This document shows, in pieces, positions 25,941-34,919 of a stretch of DNA of 61,231 bases. The notes below the pieces were generated by a model, which was not told the DNA's origin, searched no databases, and saw nothing but the letters and a program-made list of their open reading frames with translations. The stretch's first letter is position 1. Each line of letters starts with the position of its first letter. The DNA is from Flavobacteriales bacterium (GTDB taxonomy: Bacteria; Bacteroidota; Bacteroidia; Flavobacteriales_C; GCA-002722245), in the NCBI GenBank assembly GCA_947444925.1, contig CANFBW010000014.1, positions 1 through 61,231 on the forward strand, written 5' to 3'. Made by a program: the position numbers and the translations under genes.

Positions 25941-28508
25941 ATGAAAAAAAAATTACTCTTATTCTCTCTTTCAATTTCTTCGGTGCTATTCGCGCAAACA
26001 GTTGTATCTGTTGGCTCAGGAAGCTATGCGTCCTTTCCGCCAGCCAGTGAAGGAAATGCCGTAACCACGTTCACCAACCTTAGCTTGAACGTCCCGGCGG
26101 GCAACACAAAACCAATACCAACCAACGACTGGTGGACGCAGGTATTGACCACCCCCATTGCCGGAAACCTATGGGCTTATCCTATCGTTCTGAAACCACA
26201 AAACTATGGCGCTCAGCTATTTTTTCCGACCGCTTGGGCAGCGAACGACATGGTAAAAGATTATCCTTTGGCAATGAAAGGCGCTGCATTCAACCCTGCA
26301 AAAAACATTGCCAAAACTTGGCACGACTGGGGACTCACTATAAACATGCAAGATGGCGCAAAAGCAATGGACATTACCATTGGCAACGGATTTCCTATGG
26401 CTTGGTTTGAAATCAGTGGTTTCGACCCTTTTATTGAATTTGGCGCTGGTGTCACCTTCTTTAAATTAGACGGCAGTGCCGTCTCCTTTCCATACACCGC
26501 CAATTGCATTGGTGCGCTTTACCGTGGCAAATACTATGGAATCTATGCTCCAAACAACACACTATTCACCTTGAGCGGAAGCACTGTTACGATGAAAAAC
26601 CAAACTGTCGCAACATATTTTACAGTGGCGACCTTGACCGCGAAAACAGACCTCACATATTTCAATACCTACGCCTATTCTATTCCTCGTGACACTAAAG
26701 TATCGTGGGACTACCAACCGGCAAATGCCAAAATTGACATTACTTGGACCATCACTGCCGACAACCTCCAAGGTGGACCAGAAAAAAGAGTAGTACAAGG
26801 TTTTTTACCACATCAATACAAAGACTGCACAACAGCTATCGCCTACAACGGCAAAGAATATGCTACACCTCGTGGACTCTTAAAATGCGCAGCTGGCAAT
26901 GCCTTCACATTCAGCTATCAATTCAATGGCGTGCTCGCGCATAGCCCTTTACCTACAGTGCAAGCGGAGGCCAACTACTATGACCCAGCAAAAATGAAAA
27001 CGATGACCGATAATTTTTCAAGCACCGTTGGATATGGTAACGATTCCTACTGGGGTGGTAAAGACCTATTGAATTATGCCAAATACGCATTAATGGCCAA
27101 AGAAACAGGCAACAGCAACTACGCAGCAATCAAACAAAAAAGTTTAAACTCCCTCAGCGATTGGCTTACCTATACACCAGGTGAAACGGAACACTACTTT
27201 GCCCGCTACGACAAATGGAAAGCTTTAATCGGCTTTAACTCAAGCTTCGGCAGCGAGCAATTTACCGACAATCATTTTCACTACGGCTACCTTACCTATT
27301 CGTCAGCCCTACTGGGAATGATAGACAAAACATTTTTGACGCAATACGGACCGATGATAAAACAAGTCGCAAAACAATATGCGAACTGGGACCGAAACGA
27401 CCTCAACTACCCCTTCCTGCGCACCATGAGTCCTTGGCGCGGGCACTCCATGGCTGGAGGCACAAGTTCAGGAGATGGCAACAATCAAGAATCTACTTCA
27501 GAAGCCATGCAGGCTTGGGCTGGGTTGCTCTTACTCGGCGATCTCATGGGCGATAACACCATGCGTGATGCTGGTGCTTTTGGCTACCTCACTGAGTCGC
27601 GCGCAACAAAAGAATATTGGTTTGATGTAGACAATCAAAATTTACCCAGCACCTATCCACACAGCATGGTAGGAATTGTGTTTGATGGCGGACTATCTTA
27701 TGGCACTTGGTTCAGCGGTGATCCTCTGCACATTCACGCCATTCAATGGCTTCCATGGGCGCCCATCATGAATTACATGGCGCAATACCCAACTTATCTT
27801 AAAAACGATTACACTTTGATGAAGGCAGAACAGCAAACAAAATTCGGGAAATCAGACGAATCTGACTTTGGGAGCGACTGGGCAAATGTTGCTTTGTGCT
27901 ATGAACAAATGTACGACCCTGCCTATGCCTCACAACGATTCGATGAATATTGGGCCGCAGCCAGCGGAAGTAATTACAACAAAGTAGCCACTTACATCAC
28001 CGCAGGACAAAGCTACTACTACATGCACTCACACAGAAGCATGGGCGACATCCAGTGGAACTGCCATACCACGGCGCCAAACAGTCAAGTGTATTACAAT
28101 AGTATCACAAAAAAATACAGCTATGTAGGCTTTAATTCATCATCAAACCCAGCAACTGTTAATATATACAAAGATGGTGTGGCCCAAGGCAGCATTAATG
28201 TGGCAGCCTACTCATTTTTCAACCGACAAGACCTTGACGTCATCAACAATGTCAACATTATAGAGAGCGAAAAAATAGCCCTCTATCCAAATCCTTTCAA
28301 CGACGTTGCCTACATTCAAACCATTAACGACAACGATCAAATTGAGTCAATAGAAGTTTACAACAGTATAGGCGCAATGGTTGAAAAACGCAGCATTTTA
28401 CCCACAGAAAAATCAATTCAAATGGGTCAAAAATATGCCAGCGGAACCTACCTTATCCACGTTAAAGGAAACTTTGGAAACCGAACGTATCGATTAATAA
28501 AAATGTAA
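25941..28508 (+). CDS. Secreted GH81 endo-beta-1,3-glucanase with T9SS sorting domain
   Basis: 855 residues: signal peptide (ending VLFAQ), an N-terminal beta-sandwich (about 25-340) beginning with the family's PIPTNDWW, an (alpha/alpha)6 catalytic domain (about 350-745), and a type A T9SS domain (IALYPNPFNDVAYIQT to the end). The GH81 signatures are clear: FTDNHFHYGY (Asp443, His445) and SPWRGHSMAGG followed by GNNQESTSEAMQAW (Glu517, Glu521). Family members cleave internal beta-1,3 bonds of laminarin, curdlan or fungal wall glucan by inversion. With the GH16 enzyme it suggests extracellular degradation of algal or fungal beta-1,3-glucan. No SusC/SusD pair is in the window. Confidence 0.95.
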   Translation: MKKKLLLFSLSISSVLFAQTVVSVGSGSYASFPPASEGNAVTTFTNLSLNVPAGNTKPIPTNDWWTQVLTTPIAGNLWAYPIVLKPQNYGAQLFFPTAWAANDMVKDYPLAMKGAAFNPAKNIAKTWHDWGLTINMQDGAKAMDITIGNGFPMAWFEISGFDPFIEFGAGVTFFKLDGSAVSFPYTANCIGALYRGKYYGIYAPNNTLFTLSGSTVTMKNQTVATYFTVATLTAKTDLTYFNTYAYSIPRDTKVSWDYQPANAKIDITWTITADNLQGGPEKRVVQGFLPHQYKDCTTAIAYNGKEYATPRGLLKCAAGNAFTFSYQFNGVLAHSPLPTVQAEANYYDPAKMKTMTDNFSSTVGYGNDSYWGGKDLLNYAKYALMAKETGNSNYAAIKQKSLNSLSDWLTYTPGETEHYFARYDKWKALIGFNSSFGSEQFTDNHFHYGYLTYSSALLGMIDKTFLTQYGPMIKQVAKQYANWDRNDLNYPFLRTMSPWRGHSMAGGTSSGDGNNQESTSEAMQAWAGLLLLGDLMGDNTMRDAGAFGYLTESRATKEYWFDVDNQNLPSTYPHSMVGIVFDGGLSYGTWFSGDPLHIHAIQWLPWAPIMNYMAQYPTYLKNDYTLMKAEQQTKFGKSDESDFGSDWANVALCYEQMYDPAYASQRFDEYWAAASGSNYNKVATYITAGQSYYYMHSHRSMGDIQWNCHTTAPNSQVYYNSITKKYSYVGFNSSSNPATVNIYKDGVAQGSINVAAYSFFNRQDLDVINNVNIIESEKIALYPNPFNDVAYIQTINDNDQIESIEVYNSIGAMVEKRSILPTEKSIQMGQKYASGTYLIHVKGNFGNRTYRLIKM

Positions 28509-28610
28509 AAAAATCGTGATTCCCAGAAATCACAGCAGTAAATTAATTTTGACAGCTGTAGATCATTTGTGGGTACAATTTCAGACTAACATAAAAGTCT
28601 GTGATTTCAT

Positions 28611-28644
28611 AAAAAAAGCAGCGCTTACCGCGCTGCTTTTTTTA
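28611..28644. terminator. Bidirectional terminator between GH81 and SprT-like genes
   Basis: GCAGCGC-TTACC-GCGCTGC, preceded by AAAAAAA and followed by TTTTTTT, so it works on both strands of this convergent pair. Its right end touches the stop codon of the minus-strand gene. Confidence 0.88.
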
Positions 28645-29217
28645 TTGCGAAATATGCGCATCTACTAAGCCTTGCCCGTAAAATATTTTACGTGAAAATT
28701 CCTTTTCCCATTTTATCGCTTTAGGATAAGAAGGTGTTGCCGCTTCAGCGCTTCTAAACCTTTCGTGGTGAATAATCCACTTGCGTCCACTTCCCAATAT
28801 CGGCGGCAGCACTTCATGCAACATCTCATGATGGATAACATGTTCAACAAAATATTCAGGCACTCGATCTGAATCCATCGCAGGATGAATTCGAATAAGC
28901 AATTCAAAACTCGAATAGGTACCAAATAAAATACTTCTCTTGCGCGGCACGTTTTTGCATCCGTGACGCCCCCATGTAATTTGGGCCTTTATTCTTCCAC
29001 CAAAATGTTCGTTGTTTAAGCGATTAAAAATCGCTTGTATGTCGTGCACTTCAAATTCAGTTTTGACAATTGTGCGTCTTCCTAATTCAGGTTTATCTTT
29101 GATATAATCCTTACCCGACCAATCTTCACTCGATAAAGTTCGCTTCGCTGGTGCCACAGCAGCGCGTGCCTCCTGCGGAAAAAAAATAGTAAACAAAAAG
29201 CGCAAAAATTCCCTCAT
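28642..29217 (-). CDS. SprT-like zinc metallopeptidase-domain protein
   Basis: 191 residues from the ATG at 29217 (MREFLRFLFT). A zincin motif HHEMLHE supplies His130, Glu131 and His134, with a later HHERF (about 148-152) as the third ligand region, the layout of SprT/Spartan-like domains. IFNRLNNEHFGG at about 63-74 is the typical helix before the core. The N terminus has a short hydrophobic stretch (about 4-13), so it may be membrane-attached rather than cytoplasmic. No zinc-ribbon follows. Spartan relatives clear DNA-protein crosslinks; for the bacterial short form the job is unproven. Confidence 0.85.
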   Translation of the reverse strand: MREFLRFLFTIFFPQEARAAVAPAKRTLSSEDWSGKDYIKDKPELGRRTIVKTEFEVHDIQAIFNRLNNEHFGGRIKAQITWGRHGCKNVPRKRSILFGTYSSFELLIRIHPAMDSDRVPEYFVEHVIHHEMLHEVLPPILGSGRKWIIHHERFRSAEAATPSYPKAIKWEKEFSRKIFYGQGLVDAHISQ

Positions 29218-29526
29218 TACAAAAACACTTTTGCTTTTAAAGTGCAGAGCAAAGGTAAACAGAACTTTCAAAAATCAAGAGACAATGGCCAAACGCCATT
29301 TCCTACAGCACCCTCCTACCGAAAAAACAAGTACTGTCGCACACAAGAATTAAAAAAGAAAAGGGTGATTTTGATCTGCTCCGCTATAATACAAGCCGCA
29401 ACAAAAAAATCTTAGCGCTCCCTGCGGGTGCACTAAGATATATTGTTCAATCTATTCAAGTTCATGAACCACCTTAAAGACCAATGCTGCAAATCGCCCA
29501 TCATTTTCTAGACTAAAAGCAAAGGG
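29218..29526. other. Intergenic region with one hairpin, no gene
   Basis: About 310 bases. One imperfect hairpin, ATCTTAG with CTAAGAT enclosing CTCCC-TGC-GGGTG (about 29410-29440), without a clear T-run. Nothing coding is supported. Confidence 0.45.
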
Positions 29527-30486
29527 CTACCAATACATGAGTTGTGGCAATCGGCGCAAAAAATCTGTATTTTCTTGCATGGTACAAATAAGCCTATTGG
29601 CACCAAGCACAGTGCCACCTCTATTTTCAAAATGCTGTTTCACCACCACTGATTGATACAGTGCAAACACGGATCCTGGTGATAAAGAAAGCGTTCCCAA
29701 AATATTGAATATGCCGTCACTTGCGGGTACAGAGCGCAAAGCATTGTTCATCAAAACCACGTTTCCAAAAGTAATACCACATCCTACTTTAATCGTATTT
29801 TCCGCACCACTAAAATATGCGGTAGAACCTTTACTCCAACTGCTCGCGACAACACTATTTACTACATAGGCATCAGCAAAATACACTGCACCACCAGATG
29901 CAACACTAATGCCATTGTGCTGGTCGAAAACAGCAGCATTAAATCTAATGACACCGCCTGCTGATGTCACTTTTATTTTTTGAGATACCTGATTGATAAA
30001 TACACAGGGGTCAACAATGACTGTGCCTCCACCAGTTGTTTCAATGATATTTTGTCCTGCACTGCTAGCCCACGTCAAAGCACCATTGATGTGCACAATT
30101 CCCGCGCCCGCATCCAAGGTATAGCTGCCATATTCATTTTCAGCATTCATTGTTAACAATCCAGTGCTGGTCAAAACACCATTTGCAGAAACAATCTTCA
30201 ATGCAGGAGACAAAGAGGTATTGCCAATTGTCAAATCAACGCAAGATACTTTTCCATCTATGAGCACCACATTATCATTGGCAATCAAAACATTGTCGGT
30301 CGATAAGGGCACACAAGCGCCGATCCATGTACTGGCATCATTCCAATTGCCGGATCCCGCAGATATAATAGTAGCACCGTAAAAAGGAAAAAAAACAAGC
30401 GTAAACAACAGTAACAAAATATTTTTTTTGATGTTATAGTGAAGCACAGTATTCCTCTTTCCGAAGTAAACAGCTATTTTTTTCAT
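29527..30486 (-). CDS. Secreted beta-helix/G8-like cell-surface protein
   Basis: 319 residues from the ATG at 30486. The N-terminal hydrophobic segment (ILLLLFTLVFFPFYG, about 22-36) is followed by GSGNWNDASTWIGACVP, the opening seen in many Bacteroidota surface proteins that continue into a G8-like or right-handed beta-helix. The body is regular short strands rich in Gly, Ser, Val and Asn (GTVIVDPCVFI, GVIRFNAAVFD, GAVYFADAYVV). No catalytic motif and no clear T9SS domain: the C terminus (LRRLPQLMYW) is atypical, so the gene may be truncated at its 3' end. Function unknown. Confidence 0.75.
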   Translation of the reverse strand: MKKIAVYFGKRNTVLHYNIKKNILLLLFTLVFFPFYGATIISAGSGNWNDASTWIGACVPLSTDNVLIANDNVVLIDGKVSCVDLTIGNTSLSPALKIVSANGVLTSTGLLTMNAENEYGSYTLDAGAGIVHINGALTWASSAGQNIIETTGGGTVIVDPCVFINQVSQKIKVTSAGGVIRFNAAVFDQHNGISVASGGAVYFADAYVVNSVVASSWSKGSTAYFSGAENTIKVGCGITFGNVVLMNNALRSVPASDGIFNILGTLSLSPGSVFALYQSVVVKQHFENRGGTVLGANRLICTMQENTDFLRRLPQLMYW

Positions 30487-30550
30487 AACAAAAGTTTTAG
30501 TGTGGGGTTTCACTTCTCTTACACTGCATTTAAGTTAAGTAGTTTTTATA

Positions 30551-30703
30551 GTGCGGAGAGGCGCTCTTCGACGAGTGGTCATTATTCCTTGGGGAGCGGT
30601 AAATAAAAAAGGATTTAGTGCTCTAGCACAAGCTCTTGAGCACATTGCAAATGTATTGAGGGGTGAAGACAATAATGTCAATTTGTTCGTCGTTTCAAAG
30701 TAG
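30551..30703 (+). CDS. Possible 50-residue small protein or conserved RNA
   Basis: From GTG at 30551 to TAG at 30701, 50 residues with a sensible strand-helix-strand pattern (RRVVIIPWGAVN, SALAQALEHIANVLRG, NNVNLFVV). The opposite strand is also open for about 200 bases, and local base composition is richer in G+C than its flanks, both often seen at structured RNAs. There is an internal hairpin GTGCTC...GAGCAC (about 30621-30646). I see no good ribosome-binding site. It could be a short gene, a gene remnant or an RNA; I do not recognise it. Confidence 0.3.
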   Translation: MRRGALRRVVIIPWGAVNKKGFSALAQALEHIANVLRGEDNNVNLFVVSK

Positions 30704-30885
30704 CCCCAAAAACTTTGAACCATGAAAAAAGTAAGCAAAATCATGAGCGAATTTCTGTTTCAACACTTTTCATTTCTTCTTTTATTCCCAAACAATGAAG
30801 GCCAAAACAGAAAAACGGCCCACAATAAAAAGTTTTTGCTGAACGACATTAACAATGGTTTTGAATAAGACCCTATCAGCGCAGG

Positions 30886-30935
30886 TTTTAATTGCAAAAG
30901 GGTCTTGAAATTTCAAGACCCTTTTGCAATTAAAA
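30886..30935. terminator. Perfect 50-bp palindrome, probable tolC terminator
   Basis: Arms 30886-30910 and 30911-30935 are exact reverse complements over 25 bp with no spacer (core AAAAGGGTCTTG, ends TTTTAA/TTAAAA). As RNA it folds into a very long stem. It lies 86 bp beyond the tolC stop (minus strand), and nothing certain lies upstream on the plus strand. The remaining gap (30704-31020) has only a weak 48-residue frame at 30722-30868. Confidence 0.75.
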
Positions 30936-31020
30936 AATTCCGAATTAATCCGCCTCAGCCATAATCGCTTCAATGTCGTAGGCCTGCTAACACACCAAAA
31001 ATGTAATTCCGATTTTTGAT

Positions 31021-32340
31021 TTATTTAGCGATTGACAATATATTTCCGTTGTTGTTTAACAATTCCAATTCGGCTTGTTTTACCTTAACCAAAGCTTGTA
31101 AATATTTGGTTTGTGATTCTTTCATACTATACTCTACTGCGAGTAAATCTGAAATCGTGCTGATACCCTCTTTGTACTGCACTTCAGCCGCAGCATAGAT
31201 CTCTTTAGCTAATTTTCTGTTTTGATCTTGCGCCTGTAAATCCATTTGACTTAGTTTCAATTTATTGTTCGCATTGGCAATGTTGAGTTTTAAATTTTCA
31301 GACAAGTACTTTTTGTCAATGTCCAACTGCGTTTGCTGAATTTTGATCTGATCCACTCTAAATTTTTTAGTCAAACCATCAAAAATTGGCCAACTCACAG
31401 TACCACCAACAACCGAGTTTCCATACCAGTTTTTAAAAGCAATGTTGTCGTTTTGAAAAGCCTGAGTCATATAACTGGCACTTGCTGTGATTTTTGGATA
31501 GTATCCTGCCCAAGTTTGTTTAATGTTTAAATCATTTAATATTTTTTGTTGATCAATGATTTTCAAATCTATGTTAGTAGCAAAACCACTATTGCTCTCG
31601 TTAACAGATATGCCTTCCATATTCATTACAATTGCAAAGACTGAATCTAAAGGTACACCCATTTGAAATTTCAGTGACAACACATTATAGTCGTAAGCAT
31701 TTAAATTATTTTGCAACTCTGTAGCAAGATTGGTTTGATTGACCAACAATCTTTGGTAATCCATCTTCTTAATAATTCCATTTTCATACTGTACTTTACT
31801 CGCAGCAACGAGTTCGTTGGTTTTTTTGAGATTTGCCTCCGTCATCTTTCTCTGCTCATTCGCCAGTTGAATACTGTAGTAAGCGCTCGCAATATTAAAA
31901 GCTACATTTTGCTCCACCTTTTCCTTATTCATCTCAGCCATTTCTCTAGTTGCTAAAGAGGCTTTGTGCGCCAAAAACAAAGTGCTATAATCTAACGTAA
32001 CACTCGTATTCACTCCTGCTGACGTATTGTACTGCGTCCCCATGCGAACAGGAATATAACCTGTCTTTCCAAAGATTTCTCCTGGAAGCAATGACGTACC
32101 TAAAATCAAGTTGTCGTTCAAGGTGTAAACTGGTGTGATCTGCGGAAAAGCGGCGGAAATCACCTCCCATTCTTTCTGTCGGCTCTTGTCGATTTCAAGT
32201 CCCGACTTCTTCACCTGCAAATTGTTGTTGAGTCCTAACTCAACACATTGCTTTAATGTCAGATCCTGTTGTGAAAAGCCATCTTGCACCCAAAAAATCA
32301 CCAAGGCTGATACGGCGATTACCTTTAATTGTTGTATCAT
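31021..32340 (-). CDS. TolC-family outer-membrane efflux protein
   Basis: 439 residues with a signal peptide (ending VQDGFSQ) and two OEP repeats made of long heptad helices (for example LQVKKSGLEIDKSRQKEWEV, about 40-60; and NIANANNKLKLSQMDLQAQD, about 350-370), with barrel strands between (ITPVYTLNDNLILG; ITASASYMTQAF). It should form a trimeric outer-membrane channel for tripartite export. It lies 24 bp after the TetR-type gene on the same strand, so both share a transcript. The membrane-fusion protein and RND or ABC pump that normally accompany such a pair are absent: the next region downstream holds only the 50-bp palindrome. Confidence 0.92.
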   Translation of the reverse strand: MIQQLKVIAVSALVIFWVQDGFSQQDLTLKQCVELGLNNNLQVKKSGLEIDKSRQKEWEVISAAFPQITPVYTLNDNLILGTSLLPGEIFGKTGYIPVRMGTQYNTSAGVNTSVTLDYSTLFLAHKASLATREMAEMNKEKVEQNVAFNIASAYYSIQLANEQRKMTEANLKKTNELVAASKVQYENGIIKKMDYQRLLVNQTNLATELQNNLNAYDYNVLSLKFQMGVPLDSVFAIVMNMEGISVNESNSGFATNIDLKIIDQQKILNDLNIKQTWAGYYPKITASASYMTQAFQNDNIAFKNWYGNSVVGGTVSWPIFDGLTKKFRVDQIKIQQTQLDIDKKYLSENLKLNIANANNKLKLSQMDLQAQDQNRKLAKEIYAAAEVQYKEGISTISDLLAVEYSMKESQTKYLQALVKVKQAELELLNNNGNILSIAK

Positions 32341-32364
32341 AAAAACACTATTAATAACAGTTCA

Positions 32365-32991
32365 CTATTTTATTATAAAATCGCTCGCGTTTTTTTTTTC
32401 AAAATCAGCAATAAGTGCAAGACCCTTAGGTGTTGAGATGCCGCGTGCAAATGAAAACATCATGGTTTTAAAAATTTCAGCAAAAGAATATTTAGAATGC
32501 GCTGACAACTCCTGGATCACAAACTGCATTTGCCCCATGAGTAAAGCACTAACAATATCAACATTGAGTTCCGTACGAAAAAGACCTTGCTTAATGCCCT
32601 TGGCCAACAAATCCTTTACTTCCTTTGACACAAACTCTTTAAAATGGCGCTGTTTAATCGCGTGCACAGAAGGGTAGTATTTAGCAATTTCTCTGTAAAA
32701 TGCAGGAACGCAATCCGCTCCTTCTTTGAGCACCAACTTTATTTTACCCATCATCACTTCAATCACATGTTCACTCGCCTTAATAATGGCGGCATGGTCC
32801 TGATTTTTTTTACTTTGAATACTTTTTATACAGCAGGTCAACAAAGCTTCTTTATCAGAAAAATGTTCGTACAAAGTGCGCTTTGATATGCCACATTGTG
32901 CAGCAATATCGTCCATAGTAACAGAACGAATTCCGTTTTCCATAAACAGCTTTAAAGATTCTCCTACTATGCGCTCTTCGTGTTTGCTCAT
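32365..32991 (-). CDS. TetR-family transcriptional repressor
   Basis: 208 residues from MSKHEERIVGESL at 32991; the longer frame adds 21 residues without family support. The N-terminal helix-turn-helix is typical (GIRSVTMDDIAAQCGISKRTLYEHFSDKEALL, about 18-50). The C-terminal ligand/dimer domain is poorly conserved, as usual. It is first in a two-gene unit with tolC, the frequent arrangement for self-regulated efflux genes, and is therefore the likely regulator of tolC. The inducer is unknown. Confidence 0.9.
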   Translation of the reverse strand: MSKHEERIVGESLKLFMENGIRSVTMDDIAAQCGISKRTLYEHFSDKEALLTCCIKSIQSKKNQDHAAIIKASEHVIEVMMGKIKLVLKEGADCVPAFYREIAKYYPSVHAIKQRHFKEFVSKEVKDLLAKGIKQGLFRTELNVDIVSALLMGQMQFVIQELSAHSKYSFAEIFKTMMFSFARGISTPKGLALIADFEKKNASDFIIK

Positions 32992-33210
32992 AAGACAAAA
33001 GAATAGAAAACTTTTGAAACCAAAAAAGTTTTTATGGTTTATTTTGGGCAACATGACGAAGATCTTAAAAGCTACAACAATCTATATTTTTCCCAGAGCA
33101 CGCTTGGAAAAATCATTAGCAATTAACGACAACGTCAAATCATATGCAGCCACACTCCTGCAAAGAATAGCAGTGCTTTACTATATTTGGCAAAAAATAA
33201 AATAACATCA

Positions 33211-33426
33211 ATGACGCAATCTGGAATTTACCGCCACTACAAAAACAAGCTATATAAAGTAATAGGATGCGCTACACATTCTGAAACAATGGAGCAATTC
33301 GTTGTATACCAGCCCTTGTATGGTGAGCAAAAATTGTGGATACGGCCCGAAAAAATGTTTCACGAACAAATATCAGTCGACGGGTTAATGGTGCAGCGAT
33401 TTCAACTCACCGAAGATCTAGATTAA
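33211..33426 (+). CDS. DUF1653-family small protein
   Basis: 71 residues from the ATG at 33211. GIYRHYKNKLYKVIGCATHSET, then FVVYQPLYGEQKLWIRPEKMF, is the whole DUF1653 domain, a small beta-barrel-like fold of unknown role found alone or fused to other enzymes. Single gene, with no operon partner. Confidence 0.88.
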   Translation: MTQSGIYRHYKNKLYKVIGCATHSETMEQFVVYQPLYGEQKLWIRPEKMFHEQISVDGLMVQRFQLTEDLD

Positions 33427-33464
33427 AAACAAACAATGCCTGCTCACTTCGAAAACAGGCATTG
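33425..33464 (-). terminator. Terminator of the ribose-salvage operon
   Basis: CAATGCCTG (33434-33442) pairs with CAGGCATTG (33456-33464). Read on the minus strand, the stem is followed by TTTGTTTTT, so it ends the transcript coming from the ADP-ribosylglycohydrolase gene. It also lies just after the DUF1653 stop. Confidence 0.65.
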
Positions 33465-33540
33465 CTGCACTAACCAAACACTAACCTTCATAAAACTTTA
33501 ACTTGGCACGCTTCGAGCTCTAACTTTTAGAGGCTTGAAA

Positions 33541-34917
33541 TTAGCGGCCTACCGGGCAATTCAGTGTTGCAGGAATATACCACACATCATTTTTCAAGTC
33601 GATACCACCTCCCATTTCTTCCTGCACCACTCTATCTACTATGTACACGCCTTTTTTTGCCATGCTCAAAAAATCATCAATTCCGTCGTTTGAAAATCCA
33701 ATGCGCGTTCTATGTATATTGAATTTATCAGCAAACTTTCTAGCAAAAGCCCTTTCCACACCTTCCTTCCCTATCATAAAACCAAGCATACCACCCCACG
33801 TCGCAGTAGGATTGTCAGAATCCCAACCGGCCAATGCGCCAATTTTTATAGTTGCCACAAGATCTCCTTCGCCATACAACAAACTCACGATGCTCGATGC
33901 AAAGTTGATGCCCCCAGCAAAACACCCATTACAATATTTGTTTTGAGCAGTCATGTTGTACCCGTCCAACTGCTCCACTTGATAGCGTTGGTAAACGTCA
34001 TCGCGCGTTTGTTCCCAAGGAATGTTGGCGTCGTATCTGCTTTTCACAAAATCATACATTTTCGCGGAATAGGAATCGTTAGGCAAATGCTTTCGTGCTT
34101 CATTGGCCATCCAATGCACTTTGTCTTTCATAGATTTCTTTTCATCAACATACGAGGCCAACGAATACATTAGTACATAGTACTCAGAAATCCATTCGGC
34201 ATTGTTTCGCGCTGTAGTTTGAATCGGCAAATGTGCCATCTTTAGCGCAATATCGGGGCGCGCAGGTGAATACAAACCAAAAATTTCAGTGGTCAATTGT
34301 GCATCTATCATTTCGTACTCAGGATTGTTTTTAGGATCACTGGTTTCGGGGGGAAGCATTCCACTGCGCATCAAATCAAATGCTTTTTGATTGGACACCC
34401 ACAAAAAATTTTCTTCTTCCACCTTAATGTGTTTTAACCATCCCTCTTTTATTTGCTGTGGACTTAGCATTGACGTTTTATTACGCAACAGCAACTCTTG
34501 ATAAATGTATTCAATATCGGTATCGTCATCTGCACCCCAAACATCTCCTTGATTTTTGAAAACAAAATCAATGGTGGGCGACAAATTACTTGGCACTCCT
34601 TGTCCCCAAATACTTGGCTGATCAACCTTTCCCCAATCTTCCCTGGTGTAAAATGCACCGGTTTTCAATTCACCAATATTGCCAATCTTGTCCATTTCGG
34701 TGACTAAGCCCGTCCAATTGGCAATGCACTGTCCCAACCAAAATCCTTGCATTTTTTCTAAATATTTTGTTCGAGATATTTTTATATCTGTTGATTTAGG
34801 ACTGTACTTCTTATACACCAAATCACTGTTCACAAAATCTTTGTCTCCGGTAAATTTGCACGACAAAACAATGCCTACAAACAAAATAGAGAAGAGTATA
34901 CTAAAAAATATTTTCAT
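33541..34917 (-). CDS. ADP-ribosylglycohydrolase-family lipoprotein
   Basis: 458 residues. The lipobox IVLSC puts a lipidated Cys at residue 20, so the enzyme acts in the periplasm or at the surface, unlike the cytoplasmic members. The two metal-binding motifs are GADDDTDIEY (Asp130-132, Asp134) and, near the C terminus, AGWDSDNPTAT, which correspond to the DDD and DxDT clusters of the ARH/DraG fold. It ends an operon with a sugar permease and a ribokinase (gaps of 2 and 10 bp). The simplest reading is that it releases ribose from ADP-ribose-like or nucleoside-like substrates outside the cytoplasm; the substrate is not shown by sequence. Confidence 0.87.
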   Translation of the reverse strand: MKIFFSILFSILFVGIVLSCKFTGDKDFVNSDLVYKKYSPKSTDIKISRTKYLEKMQGFWLGQCIANWTGLVTEMDKIGNIGELKTGAFYTREDWGKVDQPSIWGQGVPSNLSPTIDFVFKNQGDVWGADDDTDIEYIYQELLLRNKTSMLSPQQIKEGWLKHIKVEEENFLWVSNQKAFDLMRSGMLPPETSDPKNNPEYEMIDAQLTTEIFGLYSPARPDIALKMAHLPIQTTARNNAEWISEYYVLMYSLASYVDEKKSMKDKVHWMANEARKHLPNDSYSAKMYDFVKSRYDANIPWEQTRDDVYQRYQVEQLDGYNMTAQNKYCNGCFAGGINFASSIVSLLYGEGDLVATIKIGALAGWDSDNPTATWGGMLGFMIGKEGVERAFARKFADKFNIHRTRIGFSNDGIDDFLSMAKKGVYIVDRVVQEEMGGGIDLKNDVWYIPATLNCPVGR

Positions 34918-34919
34918 GT

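Noticed and set aside
30722-30868. 48-residue frame MKKVSKIMSEFLF... before the 50-bp palindrome
   Set aside because: No ribosome-binding site, no recognisable pattern and A/T-rich composition; kept only as a remark.
30541-30900. tmRNA or RNase P RNA in the higher-GC island
   Set aside because: No tag-peptide frame, tRNA-like ends or conserved RNase P core (GAGGAAAGTCC) could be found.
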